Below, piece after piece: positions 1 to 5,388 of a stretch of DNA of 5,419 bases (its first letter is position 1; every line of letters begins with the position of its first letter). The notes beneath the pieces are model-generated. The model was not told where the DNA came from, ran no database searches, and saw only the letters and a list, made by a program, of their open reading frames with translations. Position numbers and translations under genes: made by a program. The DNA is from CAZJDM01 sp964544765. GTDB lineage: Bacteria; Bdellovibrionota_B; Oligoflexia; CAYFLR01. The stretch covers positions 1 to 5,419 of the forward strand of contig CAZJDM010000232.1 in NCBI GenBank assembly GCA_964544765.1. The letters run 5' to 3'.

Positions 1-16
1 TCATATTACACTCCTT
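1..16 (-). promoter_or_regulatory. RBS and start codon of a further peptide gene cut by the window edge
   Basis: An AAGGAG Shine-Dalgarno (complement of 11-16) stands six bases before an ATG (complement of 2-4). The surrounding sequence is identical to that at 1940-1954, where it starts the 60-codon Cys-rich peptide gene. The single base after the ATG agrees with the Lys codon that follows in the complete copy. This shows that another peptide gene very probably begins here and continues outside the window, making it the third module of the array in transcription order. Only the start codon is visible, so nothing can be said about the peptide itself. Confidence 0.75.
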
Positions 17-126
17 AATACTTACTTTAGAACATAATTGACTTTGGTTTGAGCCAACAAACTTGGGAAATGTTATCATATGTTAATGTGTAGATCAAAT
101 TTAATACAACAATTTATATTCTAACA

Positions 127-160
127 AATAGTATTAATGTGTTATATAAATTGTACTATT
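127..160. repeat. Inverted repeat in spacer copy 1
   Basis: AATAGTA (127-133) and TACTATT (154-160) are perfect 7-base inverted arms separated by 20 bases. Both arms are retained unchanged in the second spacer copy (2065-2098). They could form an AT-rich hairpin in the transcript or be a dyad binding site. No U-tract follows on the minus strand, so this is not a clear intrinsic terminator. Confidence 0.45.
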
Positions 161-212
161 AAGCTTTTGGAGCTTTTTGTGGAGAAAGTTGAAGGAATGC
201 ACGCAAGAAATT

Positions 213-1760
213 TTATCGTTTTAATGTTTGTTTCCTTGTTATTTGTTGTACTTCCCATAAGTGAAAGTCATTGTCATATTTATCAATAGCCGAAAGGTCA
301 AGACCCTTTCGATAAAAGTAGGGCATTTTCAAGTATAAAGTAGGAATTATCTCGGCATTTAGTATCAGCTTTTTGGCAATTTCCTTATTTAGTTTTGCTT
401 CTTCTGAGATGTCGGTCGAGTGAGACGCTTTTTGTATCAAGGGGACTATTTCATTATCTATATCGTGTAAAGGAACGTTTTTGGAAAACATGAAGGAAAG
501 AACAGTATTCATTTCACTAGGACTCATGGATGTATACATGAAGAACAAATCGAATTGATTTTCTTTAATTATCTTCAACCCTTCTTCTCTTGGAACCTTA
601 ATAATCTCTACCTCGATATTATGTTCTTCTAATACGGATTTAATGACATGCAGGTAGAATGGTGATTCCTTATAAAAGGGAGGTATTAAAAATCTTACCT
701 TAACTTTTTTGGATAGAGAAGTCGATTTGAAGCTATTTGAGATTGCTTCTATATCCAATATATCAAGATATCCCGGAGATGTAGGCAGGAATAACTGGTT
801 TGCCTTTGATACGAGTTTGTGATTGTCAGCTGGTAATTGTAATTTCCTTTGGTACCAGTTTTTGTAAATTGACCTTCTAAGAGCTAGGTCATTGAAAGGG
901 GGTTTTGAAATGTTTAAGTATAAATATTCAGTGGATGTGTAAGTGCCTAAAGTATGCTGAATTTTTTTCGATGCCAATAAACCTCTTGTAGATGCACTGT
1001 AATCAGATCCAGGGATGAATATATCCAATTTTCCGCTTATCAGAGATTCTCCAGCGGATCTAATACAATCTACATCCACAAACTCAGCTATTTTTGGCAT
1101 GGGATTGCTTTTCTTTAATCGTAGACGATGCGGGTTTAATTGTAATCTCCATTTGTCGTTCTCATATTTTCCCGTATATGCTCCCGAAGTTACTTCCCAC
1201 GATTTGACAAATAAATCTTTCATATCTATCTGCTTTGGAGATAATATTCCAGATTCAGCCATGCTCAACATATACATAATTGTAATGTAAGGCTCTTTCA
1301 GGTTAAGAGCAATGGTGTGGGGATTGATTACCTCAATACCTTTGATTGTATCGTTTATTGATTTAAGCTTATCTGCTTCCAATAAATAGTTTGAAACTTT
1401 CCAATGAAGTCCAGTTCTTAATATCAACCGTTTAAAGGATAACGCCACTTCATTACTAGTAATTGATGATCCATCACTAAATTTAGCTTTTTTATCAAGG
1501 TAAAACACGTATCTCTTTTGGTTCCTAGATACTTCCCACCTTTCAGAGATTGCACTATAATAGTCATCTCTGTGTGCATATAACAACTGTTCAGTCATTT
1601 GGTCCATTAAATAGAACTTCCAAATAGAACTCATATCAGAAGGATCTAAATTAGCATCAGGTAAAAGAGGCATTCCTATTCGAATGGCATTTGGCATTTC
1701 AGTCACTCCATATAACGAACTCATCCAACAAAATAGGATGGAAACTAAAACAAACTTCAT
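213..1760 (-). CDS. Family-5 extracellular solute-binding protein (oligopeptide/dipeptide-binding type), SBP-B
   Basis: This 515-residue protein has the features of the SBP_bac_5 (OppA/DppA-type) family, whose members bind peptides or related ligands outside the inner membrane, usually for an ABC importer. Residues 1-18 form a signal peptide (MK, a hydrophobic core, then a Leu-Tyr-Gly cleavage-like end). The Cys at 11 is not in a lipobox, so a soluble periplasmic protein is expected. Family landmarks are IRIG at 26, the stretch from about 75 (WEVS, FSDGSSIT at 94-101, a Phe-Lys-Arg-Leu helix at 109-112), SGAYTGKY at 192-199 and NISKPPFNDLALRR at 283-296. The length is near the family norm. 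The ATG shares one base with the TAA of the upstream peptide gene (TAATG), implying translational coupling. No permease or ATPase gene is adjacent, so transport is not shown. SBP-A is its paralogue. The ligand is unknown; the neighbouring peptide is an inferred candidate. Confidence 0.9.
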   Translation of the reverse strand: MKFVLVSILFCWMSSLYGVTEMPNAIRIGMPLLPDANLDPSDMSSIWKFYLMDQMTEQLLYAHRDDYYSAISERWEVSRNQKRYVFYLDKKAKFSDGSSITSNEVALSFKRLILRTGLHWKVSNYLLEADKLKSINDTIKGIEVINPHTIALNLKEPYITIMYMLSMAESGILSPKQIDMKDLFVKSWEVTSGAYTGKYENDKWRLQLNPHRLRLKKSNPMPKIAEFVDVDCIRSAGESLISGKLDIFIPGSDYSASTRGLLASKKIQHTLGTYTSTEYLYLNISKPPFNDLALRRSIYKNWYQRKLQLPADNHKLVSKANQLFLPTSPGYLDILDIEAISNSFKSTSLSKKVKVRFLIPPFYKESPFYLHVIKSVLEEHNIEVEIIKVPREEGLKIIKENQFDLFFMYTSMSPSEMNTVLSFMFSKNVPLHDIDNEIVPLIQKASHSTDISEEAKLNKEIAKKLILNAEIIPTLYLKMPYFYRKGLDLSAIDKYDNDFHLWEVQQITRKQTLKR

Positions 1761-1942
1761 TAATTATGACACCAACCTCCATCACAAGGAGGAGCTAGTT
1801 TACAACTATCACATCGCTCTACGATATCAGAGAATTCTCTTAAATCATTTGAGAATAAATCACTGAAAAAGTTGGTTATGAAGCTGACAAACAGTACTAC
1901 CATAGCAAATGAAATATAGTATTTTTTCTTAAAAGTTTTCAT
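1760..1942 (-). CDS. Small Cys-rich peptide with N-terminal membrane/export segment
   Basis: This gene encodes 60 residues of a type I do not recognise. The start chosen is the ATG at 1942, which has AAGGAG six bases upstream. An in-frame ATG at 2017 has no such site. The N-terminus is basic (Lys 2, 5, 6, 7) and is followed by a hydrophobic stretch at about 9-26, typical of a signal peptide or membrane anchor. No clear signal-peptidase site follows. Residues 27-43 are polar and acidic. The tail carries four Cys at 44, 47, 53 and 58 (CX2CX5CX4C), with Pro-Pro, Gly-Gly-Trp and a final Cys-His-Asn. Its TAA overlaps the ATG of SBP-B by one base. The layout suggests an exported peptide whose Cys-rich end is exposed or released. 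A disulfide-bonded signal, a toxin-like peptide, a ribosomally made modified peptide or a metal-binding peptide are all possible. No processing or modifying enzyme is in the window. Confidence 0.75.
   Translation of the reverse strand: MKTFKKKYYISFAMVVLFVSFITNFFSDLFSNDLREFSDIVERCDSCKLAPPCDGGWCHN
1776..1792 (-). promoter_or_regulatory. Hairpin that could mask the SBP-B translation signal
   Basis: In the transcript CCUCC (complement of 1788-1792), a 7-base loop and GGAGG (complement of 1776-1780) can form a 5-bp GC-rich hairpin. GGAGG is the only strong Shine-Dalgarno-like sequence before the SBP-B ATG, but it ends 15 bases upstream, which is longer than usual. It lies inside the peptide codons for Pro-Pro-Cys-Asp-Gly-Gly. 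Ribosomes finishing the peptide would open it, which fits the TAATG coupling. The role is inferred, and the bases are also constrained by the Cys/Gly-rich coding sequence. Confidence 0.4.
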
Positions 1943-2009
1943 ATTACACTCCTTAATACTTACTTTAGAACATAATTGACTTTGGTTTGAGCCGACAAAC
2001 TTGGAGGAT

Positions 2010-2036
2010 ATTATCATATGTCAATGTATAGATCAA
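2010..2036 (-). promoter_or_regulatory. Possible promoter of the peptide - SBP-B unit
   Basis: On the minus strand, TTGATC (complement of 2031-2036) is followed after 15 bases by GATAAT (complement of 2010-2015), within TATGATAAT. The spacer is shorter than the ideal 17 bases. A perfect TTGACA (2019-2024) sits too close to serve as the -35 box of this site. Spacer copy 1 keeps TTGATC and TATGATAA but has GATAAC. A start here would leave a leader of about 60 bases before the peptide ATG. The call is weak because the region is AT-rich, and the units could instead be read through from upstream. Confidence 0.22.
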
Positions 2037-2064
2037 ATTTAATACAACAATTTATATTCTAGCA

Positions 2065-2098
2065 AATAGTATTAATGTGTTATATAGATTGTACTATT
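2065..2098. repeat. Inverted repeat in spacer copy 2
   Basis: AATAGTA (2065-2071) and TACTATT (2092-2098) are the same perfect 7-base arms with a 20-base loop seen at 127-160. Only one base differs in the loop (ATATAG here, ATATAA there). Confidence 0.45.
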
Positions 2099-2152
2099 AG
2101 GCTCCAGGAGCTTTTTGTGGAGAAAGTTGAAGAGGAATGCACACAAGAGATT

Positions 2153-3655
2153 TTATCGTTTTGATGTTTGTTTCCTTGTTATTTGTTGTACTTCCCATAA
2201 ACGAAAATCATTGTCATAATTGTCAATTGCGGATAAATCAAATTCTTGGCGGTAGAAATAAGGCATTTTTAGATAATGTATTGGAATAATCTCTGCATTG
2301 TTGATTATTTTCTTAGTAATAGATTTATTCAGGCTTGCTTCTTTTAACCTATATGTTACATGCGAGGATTCTTTTATTAAAGGGGTTATATCATCGTTAA
2401 TATCGTGAAGAGCAAAAGGAGCATCTGAAAACAAAAGAGAAAGAACTAAATTTAGCTCAGTTGCAGACATTGAGACATAGATTAATAGGATATCAAAATT
2501 ACCCTTTTCTACTCTACTTACTAATTCTTCTCGGTCCTTAATATGAATAACTTCTAAATTTAAATTGTGACTTAACAGAACCTTTTTCAAATGTTTGATA
2601 TGTTGGGGAATTTCATTATAAAAAGGAGGAATCAAACACCGTACGGTTTTCTGATTCTTTGATTTTATCATCTTGAACTTGCTGATTATTTGTTGTATTT
2701 CCTTCTCTTCTAAACGACCAGGTGAAGTTGGTAAATACAGTTGATTAGCCCTATGAATTATATCTTTAAGGGTAGATGAATGCTCTAATTTTGAAGTATA
2801 CCATGCCTTTAACAAGGATCTACGCATATTAACATCGTTAAACGGGGCTTTTCTTATATTCAAATGTAAATACTCTGTTGATGTGAAATGACCGATTACA
2901 TGATTGATAGTATCAGAAGTGATCAATTTGGTAATCCTGCTACTGTAATCTGATCCCGGTATAAAAACATCAAGTATCCCTTCAGCCATCATAGTATGAA
3001 CGTCATAATCTAGTTTTATTTCAATAAACTTTGCATGAGTTGGAGCGTTTTCTTTCTTTTTCATTTTAAGACGGTTGGGATTTTCCTTTAATAGCCATGT
3101 GTTATTTATGAACTTACCAGAGTAAGCTCCTGAGCATATATCCCACTTTTCAACCGACAAATCTTTTTTATTTACCTGCTTCGGATGCAATATACCAGTC
3201 TCTGTCATACTTAAAACAGACATTATCGTAATATAAGGCTGTTTAAGATTTAAGGCTATTTTATGACGATCAATGATTTCAATCCCTTCAATGCTATCAT
3301 CAATTGACTTTAACTTGTCTGCATCTACAAGATAATTTGATACTTTCCAGTGTAATCCTGTTTTTAGAATTAACCTCTTTAATGTAAAGGCTACCTCTGC
3401 ACTAGTAATTAGAGAACCATCACTAAATTTTGCCTTTTTATCTAAGTGAAATATATAACGTTTTTGATCAGGAGAGACTTCCCACTTTTCTGCAATAGCG
3501 CTATAATAATCATCTTTATGTAAATATAATAATTGTTCGGTCATTTGATCCAACAAATAGTATTGCCAAATACTTACTATATCGGAAGTATCAACTGTTT
3601 TTGGGATATTAGGCAATCCAATTCTTATTTCTTTACTCAGCATATTGTCACTCAC
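2153..3655 (-). CDS. Family-5 extracellular solute-binding protein, SBP-A, with damaged or displaced signal peptide start
   Basis: This 500-residue paralogue of SBP-B is aligned with few gaps and shares roughly 60% identity by eye, higher in the N-terminal third. Shared landmarks include IRIG, SIWQYYLLDQMTEQLLY, FSDGSLIT, SGAYSGKF, NIRKAPFNDVNMRR, LPTSPG and LWEVQQITRKQT at the C-terminus, so the family-5 peptide-binding fold should be complete. The start is uncertain. GTG at 3655 has no Shine-Dalgarno sequence. ATG at 3643 has a weak GAG seven bases before it. Both would give a cytoplasmic protein. In the same frame upstream (3656-3691) the codons read LIIIITVINLIF, a signal-peptide core, but no start codon exists before the stop at 3709-3707. 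An ATG at 3710 lies one base out of frame. Either the gene lost its secretion signal by an indel or the sequence has an error there. The ligand is unknown. No transporter components are adjacent. Confidence 0.85.
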   Translation of the reverse strand: MSDNMLSKEIRIGLPNIPKTVDTSDIVSIWQYYLLDQMTEQLLYLHKDDYYSAIAEKWEVSPDQKRYIFHLDKKAKFSDGSLITSAEVAFTLKRLILKTGLHWKVSNYLVDADKLKSIDDSIEGIEIIDRHKIALNLKQPYITIMSVLSMTETGILHPKQVNKKDLSVEKWDICSGAYSGKFINNTWLLKENPNRLKMKKKENAPTHAKFIEIKLDYDVHTMMAEGILDVFIPGSDYSSRITKLITSDTINHVIGHFTSTEYLHLNIRKAPFNDVNMRRSLLKAWYTSKLEHSSTLKDIIHRANQLYLPTSPGRLEEKEIQQIISKFKMIKSKNQKTVRCLIPPFYNEIPQHIKHLKKVLLSHNLNLEVIHIKDREELVSRVEKGNFDILLIYVSMSATELNLVLSLLFSDAPFALHDINDDITPLIKESSHVTYRLKEASLNKSITKKIINNAEIIPIHYLKMPYFYRQEFDLSAIDNYDNDFRLWEVQQITRKQTSKR

Positions 3656-3710
3656 AAAGATAAGGTTGATTACTGTAATTATGATTATTAAACCGCAGGG
3701 ATGATATCAT
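3656..3710 (-). pseudogene. Out-of-frame signal peptide of SBP-A
   Basis: SBP-B has exactly 25 residues before its IRIG motif. Counting back the same distance in the SBP-A frame reaches 3703, a few bases from an ATG at 3710 that is +1 relative to the body. Removing one base around 3692-3700 (TGCGGTTTAA on the minus strand) would give MISSLR followed by LIIIITVINLIFVSDN, a convincing signal peptide joined to the intact protein. In the given sequence the ATG frame instead runs to a TGA around 3650. The hydrophobic codons therefore appear to be a relic, a programmed or phase-variable site, or a sequencing error. Confidence 0.55.
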
Positions 3711-3712
3711 AC

Positions 3713-3793
3713 CTATCTGTGCAAATCAATCTTCGCACAAAAAGAACAATAATTATCTGCAATATCATGTTGATATGCATTTTTTGCTTCCAC
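3713..3793 (-). pseudogene. Possible remnant of the peptide gene expected upstream of SBP-A
   Basis: A 26-codon open frame from a GTG directly after a TAG reads ...YQHDIADNYCSFCAKIDLHR and stops two bases before the ATG at 3710. In the complete module the peptide sits in the same place and reads SDIVERCDSCK. The shared pattern is Asp-Ile, acidic/polar residues, CxxC, then Lys. No export leader, RBS or third and fourth Cys are found. If related, this is a decayed or shifted tail. The match is short and could be chance. A competing minus-strand frame (3688-3843) also contains Cys residues. Confidence 0.25.
3718..3739. repeat. 8-bp dyad just upstream of SBP-A
   Basis: TGTGCAAA (3718-3725) and TTCGCACA (3732-3739) are inverted arms with a 6-base loop and a single mismatch that becomes a G-U pair in minus-strand RNA. 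It lies 8 bases before the ATG at 3710, so it could act as an RNA hairpin at the ribosome site or as an operator. The arm layout differs from a CRP site (TGTGA-N6-TCACA). No U-tract follows. Confidence 0.4.
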
Positions 3794-4197
3794 CTACCAA
3801 ATTTACAATCGACTCTACATGGTACGCATGGAAGAATGGTTTACTTAATCCATTGAAGACCTCATCTTATTATTAAGTGATAGAAAATTTAAATATTTCG
3901 TTCAAAAAACTGATTTTCAAGAACCAAACGACGTTTTAAATACCCTTGTATAAAACAGCCAATTTATGTTTAAGATTCTCAAAACAGATGGCCCTAATAT
4001 CTGCTGTTGAAATATAAATAACAATTTAAAATTTCTTCGTAATTAATTTTGTATAAACAAGATTATGAGTGTAAAAAATATAAATATTTAAGCCTATAGA
4101 GAAAAGTAATCTGGAAAAAGGCGTTAAGACATCTTCAGATCAAAAATATAATGATTTCAAACACAGCAATTTCTTTAGAATTAATTGGACAGAAAGC
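3794..4197. other. AT-rich non-coding stretch between SBP-A and the IS91-type transposase
   Basis: No gene can be supported here. Short open frames on both strands have no credible RBS or family features. No copy of the inter-module spacer is found, so the array does not continue upstream in intact form. The stretch should contain the 3' terminus of the IS91-like element. Candidates next to the family's target tetranucleotides (GAAC or CAAG read on the minus strand) are 3900-3903 and 3945-3948. A small dyad lies at 3983-4008 (CAGAT...ATCTG overlapping AACAG...CTGTT). The IS boundary cannot be fixed without an empty site or a second copy. Confidence 0.5.
3983..4008. repeat. Dyad possibly belonging to the IS91-like terminus
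   Basis: CAGAT (3985-3989) pairs with ATCTG (3999-4003) across a 9-base loop. AACAG (3983-3987) can alternatively pair with CTGTT (4004-4008). It lies about 190 bases past the transposase stop, on the side where IS91-family elements carry the replication origin end (oriIS), which often has a small hairpin. Assignment rests on position alone. Confidence 0.2.
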
Positions 4198-5388
4198 TTA
4201 GATCAATCCTAATGCAATTTCCTTGTGAAAATGTACCAATGATTTTCTAGGAGGAGCTCTTTTGAAGAGCTGCATTATAGCACCACAAGAGCATTTAAGA
4301 GGATCGTATTTATATGTTTTTTTTATCATTTCCCGCCAAGGTATATAAACCTTTGTTTTTAAAGTATTCCTAATTTTGAGTAATTTAAATGCCAGCGGTA
4401 CGAGTTCACCCCTAACCCTATAAGCTAGTAATCCAAAGTATCTTATTATTCTAAAATTTGTATCAGGAATGTGGCAAATTAGTCTGGCAATAAACTCTGT
4501 TGCAGGTAAGGCCATAATCTTATTTTTGTCGGTATTGTGATCGAGATATTCAAATGTAACAGATTCCCCATCATAATTAATGATCCTGGTTTCGCCAATA
4601 GGGGGTCTCTTGAGGTATTTACCAAGATAATCGATGCACTGTTTGATATTTTCAGTGGTTTCTTCAAGTTGAACTACCCATTTTACCTCATCAAGAGGAG
4701 CTATCCAGTTTCTAAAATCATCATATGTTTTGATATGACTCAAATGAGGAGGCAGAACTAGGTTACCGTCTTTGTACTCCTCCCTGAAGAGATGTATAAT
4801 TTCATCTTTCCACCTTTTTTTGACGGTTTCATGCCAAAGGAATCCGTTTTTCTTCCATTTTTTAAGACTGAGAGACAATCCTCCAAATGTTGTTGATAGA
4901 TGGATATGATAATTTCTAGTGAGTTGTCTTCCAAAAGTGTGTATAGCAAGGAAGATCCCCGGTAAATAATCTTTCTTTTTTGCAAGAGTGATAACTATAT
5001 TAGCTGCAATAGCAGGGATTTTACCCATTAAGGGCCTATTGAGCCAAAATAATACCCATAAAACGTCGGGCATGGTGAAAATAATATGTTGCCAAGTGGT
5101 GTGCGGTAGAGTGTTTAGAGCTGTTTTAATCCAATTATCAGTAGCTTTTTTACCACAGGATGAGCAAAATCTTGATTTGCAGGTATGTGGAGCTTTATTG
5201 GTTTTGGAACATTCTAAACAAATATACTCATGGAAGCCAAGAAATCCTGTCCGGCATGCAAGCATTTTAACTACATTGGCGATGATTGGAAATCTTATTC
5301 GGTTATAATTTTTAATATAGAAATTCCACCAATGATCTAAAAATATATCTTTGATACGGATCTTGCGTAAGTTAGGCCTGAACCCCAC
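4198..5388 (-). CDS. IS91-family HUH (Y2) transposase
   Basis: This 396-residue protein is a rolling-circle type transposase that nicks one DNA strand at the element ends through a tyrosine-phosphate link. The N-terminus has the family FRPNLRKIRIKDIF stretch and a zinc-binding region (C45, C57, C60, C70, C75, C78). The Y2 transposase core follows: QHIIFTMP at 100-107, FLAIHTFGRQL at 146-156, the HUH-type metal site H161-I-H163, the paired tyrosines Y254 and Y258 (YLGKY), LPATEFIARL at 294-303 and RYFGLLAYRVR at 316-326. C366 and C368 (CSCGAIMQLF) match the C-terminal family motif. The length is normal and there is no frameshift, so it may be active. The GTG start has GGAG five bases before it. 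The frame stays open to the window edge (5419), so a longer N-terminus is possible. No cargo gene is evident. It lies upstream of SBP-A in the same direction. Confidence 0.93.
   Translation of the reverse strand: MGFRPNLRKIRIKDIFLDHWWNFYIKNYNRIRFPIIANVVKMLACRTGFLGFHEYICLECSKTNKAPHTCKSRFCSSCGKKATDNWIKTALNTLPHTTWQHIIFTMPDVLWVLFWLNRPLMGKIPAIAANIVITLAKKKDYLPGIFLAIHTFGRQLTRNYHIHLSTTFGGLSLSLKKWKKNGFLWHETVKKRWKDEIIHLFREEYKDGNLVLPPHLSHIKTYDDFRNWIAPLDEVKWVVQLEETTENIKQCIDYLGKYLKRPPIGETRIINYDGESVTFEYLDHNTDKNKIMALPATEFIARLICHIPDTNFRIIRYFGLLAYRVRGELVPLAFKLLKIRNTLKTKVYIPWREMIKKTYKYDPLKCSCGAIMQLFKRAPPRKSLVHFHKEIALGLI

Larger units (their letters stand above)
1..285 (-). repeat. Inter-module direct repeat, copy 1
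   Basis: This copy matches about 1939-2225 in the same orientation. Over the best 260 bases I count about 16 substitutions and one 2-base indel (GAAGG against GAAGAGG near 190/2130), roughly 93% identity. It covers the last ~70 bases of SBP-B (the LWEVQQITRKQT region), the whole non-coding spacer, and the RBS and ATG of the next peptide gene. Inside SBP-B the match fades gradually. The non-coding part (5-212) contains a short hairpin (AAGCT...AGCTT, 161-175), a 7-bp inverted repeat (127-133/154-160) and no ORF of note. The period between copies is 1938-1940 bases. The left limit is set by the window edge, so the repeat may be longer. Confidence 0.9.
1939..2225 (-). repeat. Inter-module direct repeat, copy 2
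   Basis: This is the partner of the repeat at 1-285. It includes the 3' end of SBP-A, the non-coding spacer 1943-2152, and the RBS (1949-1954) and ATG (1940-1942) of the peptide gene. The differences from copy 1 cluster around 2005-2010 and at the small hairpin near 2101-2111 (GCTCCAGGAGC here, AAGCTTTTGGAGCTT there). A short stem is kept in each despite the sequence change. Long identical blocks, for example 1940-1993, include both coding-adjacent and apparently non-coding bases. Confidence 0.9.

Noticed and set aside
161..176. Intrinsic terminator at the short stem followed by TTTTT
   Set aside because: The T-run follows the stem on the plus strand, where no gene ends. On the minus strand, which carries the genes, the stem is preceded by A's and has no downstream U-tract. 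The stem is only 4-5 bp.
1015..1290. Plus-strand open frames inside SBP-B and inside the transposase (for example 4988-5308)
   Set aside because: They lie entirely antisense to well-supported genes, have no family features or RBS, and are explained as shadows of the real frames.
1943..2017. 25-codon N-terminal extension of the peptide gene starting at ATG 2017
   Set aside because: It is open in frame in both spacer copies, but ATG 2017 has no RBS while ATG 1942 has AAGGAG at ideal spacing. The extension would also place a polar stretch before the export segment. The differences between copies near its start are mostly non-synonymous.
1..2225. CRISPR array or transposon ends as explanation of the repeated blocks
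   Set aside because: There are only two ~260-base copies 1.94 kb apart, containing gene ends and gene starts, with no short regular repeats, no terminal inverted repeats and no transposase inside the unit. A tandem gene duplication fits better.
3688..3843. Minus-strand frame with CVPCRVDCKFGRW followed by a hydrophobic stretch after an ATG at 3780
   Set aside because: The Cys/Gly/Trp pattern recalls the peptide tail and GGAAG precedes the ATG. However, the order (Cys part before hydrophobic part) is the reverse of the intact peptide, and the frame ends in SBP-A's 5' region without a coherent product. It is noted as a competing reading only.
3775..3876. Plus-strand 33-codon frame (MHFLLPPTKF...)
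   Set aside because: The translation looks somewhat protein-like, but it has no RBS, no recognisable family and no plus-strand neighbour. It lies in the presumed upstream region of a minus-strand module.
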